NCBI GenBank assembly: GCA_950097015.1
Contig: CATNEN010000011.1
Location: 3,872,501-3,936,500 of the forward strand
DNA from: Macrostomum hystrix
Taxonomy: Eukaryota > Platyhelminthes > Macrostomidae
Direction of reading: 5' to 3'
Length of the DNA stretch: 64,000 bases
The translations under genes were made by a program, and so were the position numbers. The number at the start of each line of letters is the position of its first letter. The stretch's first letter is position 1. Positions 44,981 through 55,800 of the stretch are shown here, piece by piece. Under the pieces are notes generated by a model that was not told the DNA's origin, did no database searches, and saw nothing but the letters and a program-made list of their open reading frames with translations.

Positions 44981-45640
44981 ATGCCAAATAGAGATAGTAC
45001 GGTTCACTTCAACGAACCGTTGAACGATGGCGACACAGCAACGACTGCATCGCAGCTGCAACAACGGCATCAGCGACCACACACCGCAGCAGCGCCGTCG
45101 TCTGGGGCGCCTTTCCTCGACGCCCGCGGCAACCGGACTCAGCCGAGCAGGGACGAGCCGGCGAAACCCACGACGCCCTCCAGCACCACAATGACCGGAC
45201 TGCGGCCGAGGAAGAAGCGAAAGAAGCGACGACCGAAAACTGCCATCGGAATCGAACAGCAGCATCAGCCAGCAGGCCTGACAGCCGGCACGCAAGCTGG
45301 TGCAGCATCAGCAGCAGCAGCAGCAGCAGCAGCTGCGGCATCGGCCAATGGCGGAAGCGAGCCAAATTTTCCCACTTTAAATCCGCGCGTTTTTCACCAA
45401 CTGCGCAGCTTTTTAACGCCGGAGAGTTTGAAGAAGACAAAATTCTACTCGGACAGAGAAGAGAAAATGACCCGACGAAGAGAGGAGCTGGACGAGCAGC
45501 AGAACCGACTGCGGCAGCGCATTGGTGGCTTCTACCAGAGGCTGGACAGTTTCATTGCCGAGACCAACGCCGCCGCCCAGTGGGAACCGGAAGACAAACG
45601 GAAGCAGAAAAGTCTGCTGGACGACTTGGACAATTTGTGA
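44981..45640 (+). CDS. Unrecognised protein with C-terminal coiled coil, 219 aa
   Basis: A single open frame from ATG 44981 (MPNRDSTVHFNEPL) to TGA at 45638. It is much more GC-rich than its surroundings. Features in order: polar Gln/Pro-rich N-terminus; a very basic cluster RPRKKRKKRRPK near residue 72, a possible nuclear signal; an Ala run near 112; FHQLRSFLTPESLKKTKFYS; then a heptad-like charged helix (EEKMTRRREELDEQQNRLRQ) and an acidic end SLLDDLDNL. No family recognised. A complete small gene or a large final exon are both possible. Confidence 0.55.
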   Translation: MPNRDSTVHFNEPLNDGDTATTASQLQQRHQRPHTAAAPSSGAPFLDARGNRTQPSRDEPAKPTTPSSTTMTGLRPRKKRKKRRPKTAIGIEQQHQPAGLTAGTQAGAASAAAAAAAAAASANGGSEPNFPTLNPRVFHQLRSFLTPESLKKTKFYSDREEKMTRRREELDEQQNRLRQRIGGFYQRLDSFIAETNAAAQWEPEDKRKQKSLLDDLDNL

Positions 45641-46744
45641 CCGCTGCAGTTTCTGTACTGAGCTCAAGGACCGCTTGGAGTTGAAAATATGGTAAACTAC
45701 GTTTCTTAGAAAGTTCAGTAGGCTGATTTTCGCCGAAAAAGAATATAAAATCGATTTTTCACAAAAACATCTTACTAAAAATCTATGAAGCGATAAACTA
45801 GAAAACAACAAAACAAGCTAAAGTTGAGCATAATTTGATCTAATTACAATAAAACATCGGGCGAAAACCAGCCTACGAAACATTTTCTAAGAAATGTTTA
45901 AGAGTTTGCCGTCCTACTTCTAGTGGTCCTAGACTGAACTATCGGATTACCATTCAAAAATTATGTAGGGGACGCAACACTCAAGAATTTATAGGTAACA
46001 CTACAGGCTTGAGCACTATAGCCAAGAGCTTCAGAAAAAAATTTTAATCTCTAAATTTTTCCCGTTCTGCATGCAATTCTCCCAATTCAATTGACCCGTT
46101 AGCACACTCGCACGCAGGTACCGTACTCAGGTGTGTACATCCGGCCTGAAATTCTCATCGTCAAGCAGTGTACTTTTTAAAAAGCCGTCGGTCCTAAGTC
46201 CTAACCCGAATTGTTAGGTTATCGATCGGTCTAGAAGTTTCGTCTATGGCTGAAACCATGCTTCTATAATACACAGTATGACCGGGCATAAGTATACACA
46301 CTGATCAGTAAACGAGTAACAACGTAAAATTGAATAATTGTTAGAGCCAATTTACCGATAAAAAGTGTACCAGCGGGTGCCAAAAGCAGTCTGCTTTGTA
46401 CCTTTAGATTGCACGAGTGTTACGTCGTCCTATATAATGGTTATATGGAACAATGTTTTCAAAAACGTCGGTTTTAAAATCAGATCAGAATTCTTTTCTT
46501 TGTCTGATAACCCCTGAAAATTGCAGTAATTCGTTATTTGTTGCAGTTTTAAGCAAGGTTAATAATTTTTTATTTTTATAAATAATTTGCCACTTGCCAC
46601 TGAAGTCTTTTATTTAATGTTTCTATAAATATAATTAGATAACAAGATTAACAAATGAATGAAACCACCACCTGTATACTTCTTAAATCACTTGGAGTTG
46701 TTTTATAACAGCTTCTTGTAACTTCAGCATTTCGATTTGTTTAT
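45641..46744. other. Intergenic, nothing recognised
   Basis: AT-rich downstream flank of the preceding gene; no ORF, RNA gene or mobile element with recognisable ends. Confidence 0.5.
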
Positions 46745-48655
46745 AAGAGAGTAGTTCTCTGGCGATTCTATGATTACAGTTTTCCGGCGACTCTCTGATT
46801 ACAGTTTTCTGGCGATTCTGTGATTACTGTTTTCAGGCGACTCTATGATTACTGTTTTCTGGTGACTCTCTGATTACAGTTTTCCGGCGACTCTCTGATT
46901 ACAGTTCTCTGGCGATTCTATGATTACAGTTTTCTGGCGACTCTCTGATTACAGTTTTCCGGCGACTCTCTGATTACGGTTCTCTGGCGATTCTGTGATT
47001 ACTGTTTTCAGGCGACTCTCTGATTACAGTTTTCTGGCGACTCTCTGATTACAGTTTTCTGGTGACTCTCTGATTACAGTTTTCCGGCGACTCTCTGATT
47101 ACAGTTCTCTGGCGATTCTGTGATTACTGTTTTCAGGCGACTCTCTGATTACAGTTTTCTGGCGACTCTCTGATTACAGTTTTCTGGTGACTCTCTGATT
47201 ACAGTTTTCCGGCGACTCTCTGATTACAGTTTTCTGGCGATTCTGTGATTACTGTTTTCAGGCGACTCTATGATTACTGTTTTCTGGTGACTCTCTGATT
47301 ACAGTTTTCCGGCGACTCTCTGATTACAGTTCTCTGGCGATTCTATGATTACAGTTTTCTGGCGACTCTCTGATTACAGTTTTCCGGCGACTCTCTGATT
47401 ACAGTTTTCTGGCGATTCTGTGATTACTGTTTTCAGGCGACTCTCTGATTACAGTTTTCTGGCGACTCTCTGATTACAGTTTTCTGGTGACTCTCTGATT
47501 ACAGTTTTCCGGCGACTCTCTGATTACAGTTCTCTGGCGATTCTGTGATTACTGTTTTCAGGCGACTCTCTGATTACAGTTTTCTGGCGACTCTCTGATT
47601 ACAGTTTTCTGGTGACTCTCTGATTACAGTTTTCCGGCGACTCTCTGATTACAGTTTTCTGGCGATTCTGTGATTACTGTTTTCAGGCGACTCTATGATT
47701 ACTGTTTTCTGGTGACTCTCTGATTACAGTTTTCCGGCGACTCTCTGATTACAGTTCTCTGGCGATTCTATGATTACAGTTTTCTGGCGACTCTCTGATT
47801 ACAGTTTTCCGGCGACTCTGATTACAGTTCTCTGGCGATTCTGTGATTACTGTTTTCAGGCGACTCTCTGATTACAGTTTTCTGGCGACTCTCTGATTAC
47901 AGTTTTCTGGTGACTCTCTGATTACAGTTTTCCGGCGACTCTCTGATTACAGTTCTCTGGCGATTCTGTGATTACTGTTTTCAGGCGACTCTCTGATTAC
48001 AGTTTTCTGGCGACTCTCTGATTACAGTTTTCTGGTGACTCTCTGATTACAGTTTTCTAGCGATTCTGTGATTACTGTTTTCAGGCGACTCTCTAATTAC
48101 AGTTTTAAGGCAATTCTCTGATTACAGTTTTCTGGCGATTCTGTGATTACTGTTTTCAGGCGACTCTCTGATTACAGTTTTCTGGCGACTCTCTGATTAC
48201 AGTTTTCTGGCGATTCTGTGATTACAGTTTTCTGGCGACTCTCTGATTACAGTTTTCTGGCGACTCTCTGATTACAGTTTTCTGGCGACTCTCTGATTAC
48301 AGTTTTCTGGCGACTCTCTGATTACAGTTTTCTGGCGACTCTCTGATTACAGTTCTCTGGCGACTCTCTAATTACAGTTTTAAGGCAATTCTCTGATTAC
48401 AGTTTTCTGGCGATTCTGTGATTACTGTTTTCTGGCGATTCTATGATTACAGTTTTCTGGCGATTCTCTGATTACAGTTTTCTGGTGACTCTCTGATTAC
48501 AGTTTTCTGGTGACTCTCTGATTACAGTTTTCTGGCGACTCTCTGATTACAGCTTTCAGGTGATTCTCTGATTACAGTTTTCTGGCGACTCTCTGATTAA
48601 AGTTTTCTGGTGACTCTCTGATTACAGTTTTCTGGCGACTCTCTGATTACAGTTG
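46745..48655. repeat. 25-bp minisatellite, about 76 copies
   Basis: Unit TCTCTGATTACAGTTTTCTG then GCGAC. Variants (TTCCGGCGAC, TTCAGGCGAC, GATTCTGTGATTACTG) recur in repeated order about every 10-12 units, so higher-order block copying occurred. The array lies between genes. Confidence 0.96.
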
Positions 48656-49836
48656 TAAGTTTCAGTTAAGCCAAAAAGTCTAAAGACACTAGTAATTAGA
48701 TTCCAAAAGAAAAAAATGAAATACTGAGTAAAAGGCAAATTTATTACTAAAAAAATAGTTGACTTTCGAGCTTGCAGGTCGCACAACAGTTACAAAAAAA
48801 GATTTTTTTCGCTATTAAATAAACTGGAAATCAGGTTTTAGAATATGATCCAATACAAATCCGATTAAATAAAAACTTCTGGCAAACCCAAAACAATTAT
48901 GAGACTAAAATACAAAACTGAAATGCTGCTTCATCTATTATATAGCTCTTGTCTAAGCTGGGGTTTTTGACAAGTTTTGACAAACATGGAAATTTGTGAA
49001 GCTCAGACAGAAACCAAATTAGAATTGCAAATTAAGAAAAAATGCATCAGCTAGGTAAAATATACAGGTGTTATAATTACCTTTCGCCTCGACATAAAAG
49101 CTAAAAACAAGTAGGGTCAAAACAGACCTTTCAGTAGAGAATGACGGGGTGACAAGTGGCATATGAGCATATGATCACATGAGTGATGACAGGAATTTCA
49201 TAGTGGCAACAATGGAACCAAACTGGCAAACAGTTCTTGGGGCGGAATCCAGGTTAGTAAACAATAAACTGATCAACAAATCACACAATAGTCTAAACCG
49301 CAAAATAATCATAATTCCAAGTTGATCTCAGATCCCAAAAACCACCAAATATCCCTGATCCCAAAACGATAAATTACTCAAGATCCTTAATATGCCAAAA
49401 ATCCCAGATCCAAAACTCCCAAAACATCCCAGATCCTAAAACTCTTAAAAAATCCCAAATCTCAAAAACTAAAAAGATCTCAGATTCCTAAAACCAAAAA
49501 ATCCCAGATCCCAAAACTCAAAAAATCCCAGATCCTAATAACTTCAAAAACTAGAAATCTTAAATCTCCAAAAAATCCCAAATCCGTAATCTAAAAAAAT
49601 CCCAGATCCTAAAACTCCAAAAATGTCTGATTCCTGAACCCCTGATCCTAGAGCTAAAAATAACCCGGATTCCCAAACGCAAGATATTTAAAGATACCTA
49701 AACCACAAAAAATCCCAGATCCCCAAACAACAAAATACTCTGAGATACCTGAAACCCAGAAAAAATCTTAGATTCTCGAAACTTTGCATAAAAAAGAAAT
49801 ATTGTAAGAATGAATCCTTGGATACGCAAATTAGAT
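48656..49836. other. Intergenic with decayed ATCCCAGATC repeats
   Basis: From about 49310 to 49780 degenerate units containing AAAAATCCCAGATCC recur at irregular 20-35 bp spacing. The core is the complement of GGATCTGGGAT, the core of the Rap1 intron 2 array. The DNMT3 3' UTR (minus strand) is expected here. Confidence 0.6.
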
Positions 49837-52800
49837 TTATTCCTTCTTAGCGCAGGCATCATCGGCAGTCTGTCGCACGGAGAACCAGTGACGCAGAGGT
49901 CTCAGCAGGTGGGCCACCACTGGAAGGCACCAGCTTCTGCCCAACAGTTTCCGCCTGGCCAGATCGCCGAGGCCATAGTCGGTGTAGTGCTGAGGAAAGC
50001 CAAATAGGCGCTCGAGTTCCGTTGTCCACAGGGCGTCGGGTAGGCCGGTGGCTGCGGCTACTGGCAGGGCGCCGCCGCGACCGCGACCGCTGCCGCTTTT
50101 CGTCGTGACGCAGCCGACGCTGGAGTGGATGGCGGTTCGGCCGCTGCGCGGATCGATGCAGCTGGCCAGGTGGCGACGTTGGCGGCTGCGAATTTTATGC
50201 GCTATTTTGAATTATTGGCTTCATAATCATGAGAATAATAATTGCAGGAGACCTCTTAGCTAGCGAGGAGGAAAATTTGTCCATTCCGCTGATTCCTGAG
50301 CACACTCTCACACAGGTGTGTATTCATTACGCCTGCCCTAATTGGGTGGCCAGATGTGCTACTGACAGCAAAGCCGCGCGGCGACGCAGAAGGCTGCGTA
50401 CGGCTGTTCAGTCCATGGACTGGGGAGACGCCACACCCATCCCTCAATTACCCCAGCTACACCAGTACTCATTTAGCAGCCGGGTGAACTGAAGCAATGC
50501 AGGGGTTACGTGTCTAGAATAAAGGACACAAATCGAGAGTTCGACGCTATAACCACATGGCTACAACCTCCTGTGCCGCCTGTGAGTGTACACTCTCACT
50601 GTGCCTTTGAGGTTGGCCCTCTAGGGCGGAAATTGCACGACAAGCCCCCAAGCCTTCTCTCCGAGGCTCATCGTGGAATCGAAATTTTAATTCGTTACTT
50701 TTATGTTTCGCTAGATTTTTTATAGTTTTTTAAGAAACGGGTTTTTCTAGTTCTTCAAAAGTCAAAACTACAGCATTTTGACGCACTCTGAAATCAATAC
50801 AAAATGGAACTCACCCGGAGCTTCCGTCAGCAGCTCCGGCATCGGCGCAGTCCACAACGTCAGCAGCCAATTCGGCCGCTATGCCACCAGCGGTGCGCAG
50901 CATGCCGGGCAGGTTGCCCCAGAACAGGCGGGCGCGCCGCTGCGCCGAGAAGATCGAGGCGTCGAGACGGACGGGCTCGCGGCATAGGAATCTGGAGTGG
51001 CGATGGGATAAACTGGGGATATTTTAATCAGCAATGGTCACAGAATTGGATCATAGTGTGCTCAGTGCGACAGAATGGGATATTTGTGTGCGGAAGGTGA
51101 CAGAATGGGATATTTGTTCTGAAGGTAACAGAATGGGATATTTGTGTGCGGAAGGTGACAGAATGGGATATTTGTGTTCTGAAGGTAACAGAATGGGATA
51201 TTTGTGTGCGGAAGGTGACAGAATGGGATATTTGTGTTCTGAAGGTAACAGAATGGGATATTTGTGTGCGGAAGGTGACAGAATGGGATATTTGTGTGCG
51301 GAATGTGACAGAATGGGATATTTGTGTTCTGAAGGTGACAGAATGGGATATTTGTGTGCGGAAGGTGACAGAATGGGATATTTGTGTGCGGAAGGTGACA
51401 GAATGGGATATTTGTGTGCGGAAGGTGACAGAATGGGATATTTGTGTGCGGAAGGTGACAGAATGGGATATTTGTGTGCGGAAGGTGACAGAATGGGATA
51501 TTTGTGTTCTGAAGGTAACAGAATGGGATATTTGTGTTCTGAAGGTAACAGAATGGGATATTTGTGTGCGGAAGGTGACAGAATGGGATATTTGTGTTCT
51601 GAAGGTAACAGAATGGGATATTTGTGTGCGGAAGGTGACAGAATGGGATATTTGTGTGTGGAATGTGACAGAATGGGATATTTGTGTTCTGAAGGTAACA
51701 GAATGGGATATTTGTGTTCTGAAGGTAACAGAATGGGATATTTGTGTGCGGAAGGTGACAGAATGGGATATTTGTGTGCGGAAGGTGACAGAATGGGATA
51801 TTTGTGTGCGGAAGGTGACAGAATGGGATATCTGTGTGCGGAAGGTGACAGAATGGGATATTTGTGTGCGGAAGGTGACAGAATGGGATATTTGTTTGCT
51901 GAAGGAGACAGAATGGCATATTTGTGTCCTTAAGGTGACGGAATGGGATATTTGTATGTTGAGGGTGTCAAAATGGGATATTTGTGTCCTTAAGGTGACA
52001 GAATGGGACATTTGTGCGCTGAAGGTGACAGAATAGGATATTCGTCTTGTGTAAACCTGCCAATCATCACCTTGATATGTAATCACGATCCTCTCGACGC
52101 ATGCTGGCCACATTTTCGAACAGCCAGAACAGGCTGGGCTGATCCGATCCTCGACTCCTGCCAATGCGACGCAGCAGTTCCAGGATTCGATGGAACTCAA
52201 AGAATAGCAGACCGGACTGGGAGCCGATGCCCTGTCTGAAATGGGATAAAGGATCTAACTGATGGAACTGGCTAAAATATCCACATCAGATGATATTTGA
52301 TCAGGGGTCGGCAAACTTATTAACTAGCGGGCCAAAGAGAGAAACTTAAAGACGACAGCGGGCCGCATCTCAGGAGAGACGAGACACTGGAGAGATGAGA
52401 TACGGGAGAGATGAGACACGGGAGAGATGAGACACGGGAGAGATGAGACACGGGAGAGACGAGACACGGGAGAGATAAGACATGGGAGAGACGAGACACG
52501 GGAGAGATGAGACATGGGAGAGACGAGACATGGGAGAGACGAGACACGGGAGAGATGAGACATGGGAGATACGAGACACGGGAGAGACGAGACACGGGAG
52601 AGATGAGACACAGGAGAGATGAGACACGGGAGAGATGAGACAGGGAGAGATGAGACAGGGGAGACATGAGACACGGGAGAGACGATACTGAGGAAATATG
52701 GAGCAGAATACCGTAAGTGTTATGGGCCTGATTTAGGAGCCTCGAGGGCCGCATCTTTGCCGCGGGCCGGAGTTGGCCGAAACCGAATTAGAGAATATAC

Positions 52801-55800
52801 TACGAGCTTTGCATCCTGTTAAATAATAAAAAAAATCCTACATTTGATTTAAACAGAGTCCTCATAGACAAACCTTGTCAGGGGATTTAAAACCCCAAAA
52901 AGTATAGAAATCATATCACACGATAAAAAGTCAAAGTACAAAGCCAGACTGAAATTCATACTATAAGTTACCGTTAAAAAAGCCGCCATTAACATCGGGC
53001 GGATAAAATCACCACAGATTTAGCCGCTACACAAAAATGAGGACCACTCACTCACCTGTTTGGATTGGCTCCAGACAGTTCGTTGCATGGCGAACCGCCA
53101 ATCAGCAAATCGATGGGCATCAGCGATTTCAGTTGATCGGCGCCCAATTCGAAAATATTTCCAAGCTGTTGCACTCTGTCGCCATGGTTACAGGCGACCA
53201 CTCGAATCGCTTCCGGATCAATCTCGGAAGCGAAATAGGCGCCAACCGATAAGCCGGCGGAGTCCAGGCACAGCAGACCCGAGGCAATGCCGTCAAACAG
53301 CGACAGAACGCGCAGCGGTCGCTTTGCCTGGCGCACAGTCAGCGGGATTTCAACGGTGGCAGGCAGATGATGAGGACTCGAAGGCGCTGGTGGCAGCTCC
53401 TCTTCGGGTTCCGTTTGACTAAAATAAAAAAAATATTATGAACAGTAGCGCGGGGGTCGGTGGCAGAGCGGTCTAACGCGTTTGCCTCTCGCACCAAGGT
53501 CCCTGAGTTCGATTCCGCGGCGAGGCCACATTCATTTGGGTCGCAGCCGCGGAGAGAAGGCTTGGGGACCTGATGTGCAATTTATGCCCATGAGGGCCAA
53601 CCTCAAAGGCACAGTGAAAGTGTACAATGCCTGACGATGAGAAACTCAGGGCAGATGTACACACCTGTGTGAGAGTGTGACTGAGTACAGTACAGTATCT
53701 GCGCGTGTGTGCGTGTGTGCTCAAGAGTCAACCAAATGGGCAGAATTGCCTCCTCGCTGGGTGCTGGTCTAGTGTCACCAAAATGATGGGCCATTGCCCG
53801 CAGCCCTCCTGCAAGTATTATTATACAGTAGCGCTTAACTGGTTATTAGTAATCTGTATCTGAATCCCATCATCTGAAAATCATATTTTTTAATTATCTC
53901 TTTGTGCTAATCCATCAATTCCATTCCAATTCCTATTTCATCGATACTGCTGTTTTATCAACATATCTATCAAACTTATTTCCCTCATTCATCTTACTTC
54001 TAAATATTCATTAATTTATTTCTCATAATCTATCATTTCCATTAATGAACAATCCTGTTTCCCTAGCTATTAACGTAATTCATCAATCCCATCTTATAAT
54101 CTATCAATACCATCCCATAATCCATTAATAACATCCCATAATCCACAAATTCCATCCCATAATCTATCAAAACTATCCATAATCTATCAATTCTATAACA
54201 GAATCTATCAATACCATCCATAATCTATCAATACCATCCCATAATCCATCAATACCATCCCAGAGTCAGTCAATCCTATTTCCAAAGTGCATTAATCCCA
54301 AAATCAGAGCTTACCAGTACAGGCGGCGGCGCCAGTCAGTCCTGGGCTGAATAAGTCTCTCAGTTCGCAATTGGCACAGGTAGCACAGCCAGTCGCTGTC
54401 GCTAATGACTCGCTGCCAAGCTTCTTGCCCCAGTAGCAGAGTTAAACAGGCTTGGCAGAAGCAGCGACCGCAATCTGCAGAGCCGCACATAGCCTGCTTT
54501 GCAAATGATTTGAGTTGAAATGAGATTTAGTAACACTAATTTCAATCATATTCATATAGGTTCTTCCATGAGGATCCTATAAACTATTTTATACTTTTTT
54601 AATGAAATACGTCCCTTTTTATTTATGTCTAATAATTTATGTCTAATAATCTCCGTTAGTTTTAGAACTATTGATTCTTATGAATCGAACTGCGACCTCA
54701 CAGATTTTTTCCCATTTCACTCCCTAAGATTCTCCCTTTTACTTTCCCTAAGGTTCTTCCCGTTCCACTCCCATCGATTTTTCCCATTCCATTTCCGTAG
54801 ATTCTTCCCATCCCACTCCCATAGATACTTCCCATCCCACTCGCATAGATTCTTCCTATTCCATTCCCATAGATTCTTCCCATTCCACTCCCATAGATTC
54901 TTCCCAGTCCACTCCCTATAGATTTTTCCCATTCCATTCCCATAGATTCTTCCCATTCGATTCCCATAGATTCTTACCATTCCACTCCCATAGATTCTTC
55001 CCATTCCATTCCCATAGATTCTTACCATTCCACTCCCATAGATTCTTCCCATTCCATTCCCATAGATTCTTCCCATTCCACTATTATAGATTCTTCCCAT
55101 TCCACTCCCCATAGATTCTTCCCATCCCACTCCCATAGATTCTTCCCATTCCACTCCCATAGATTCTTCCCATTCGATTCCCATAGATTCTTACCATTCT
55201 ACTCCCATAGATTCTTCCCATTCCATTCCCATAGATTTTTCCCATTCCACTCCCATAGTTTCTTCCCATTCCATTCCCATAGATTTTTCCCATTCCACTC
55301 CCATAGTTTCTTCCCATTCCATTCCCATAGATTCTTCCCATTCCACTATTATATATTCTTCCCATTCCACTCCCCATAGATTCTTCCCATCCCACTCCCA
55401 TAGATTCTTCCCATTCCACTCCCATAGATTCTTCCCAGTCCACTCCCTATAGATTTTTCCCATTCCATTCCCATAGATTCTTCCCATTCGATTCCCATAG
55501 ATTCTTACCATTCTACTCCCATAGATTCTTCCCATTCCATTCCCATAGATTTTTCCCATTCCACTCCCATAGTTTCTTCCCATTCCATTCCCATAGATTC
55601 TTCCCATTCCACTATTATAGATTCTTCCCATTCCACTCCCCATAGATTCTTCCCATCCCACTCCCATAGATTCTTCCCATTCCATTCCCCTAGATTACTC
55701 CCATTCCACTCCGCTAGACTTTTCCCATTCTTATCTCCTAGACTTTTCTCATTCCACTCCTTTAGATTCTTTCCATTCCAACCCCACATCATCTTCGCAT

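Noticed and set aside
51028-52200. ORFs of 285-390 codons on both strands
   Set aside because: They are the translation of a 30-bp repeat whose period is a multiple of three; they lie in a DNMT3 intron.
52320-52754. Ser/Leu/His-rich minus-strand ORFs
   Set aside because: Translation of the 16-bp array inside a hAT MITE.
53452-53530. Possible tRNA gene (A and B boxes)
   Set aside because: No cloverleaf closing stem is preserved; the boxes belong to the SINE head, as in other copies.
54698-55792. Gly/Met/Glu-rich repeat ORFs on the minus strand
   Set aside because: 24-bp minisatellite in DNMT3 intron 4; overlapping frames all open for the same reason.
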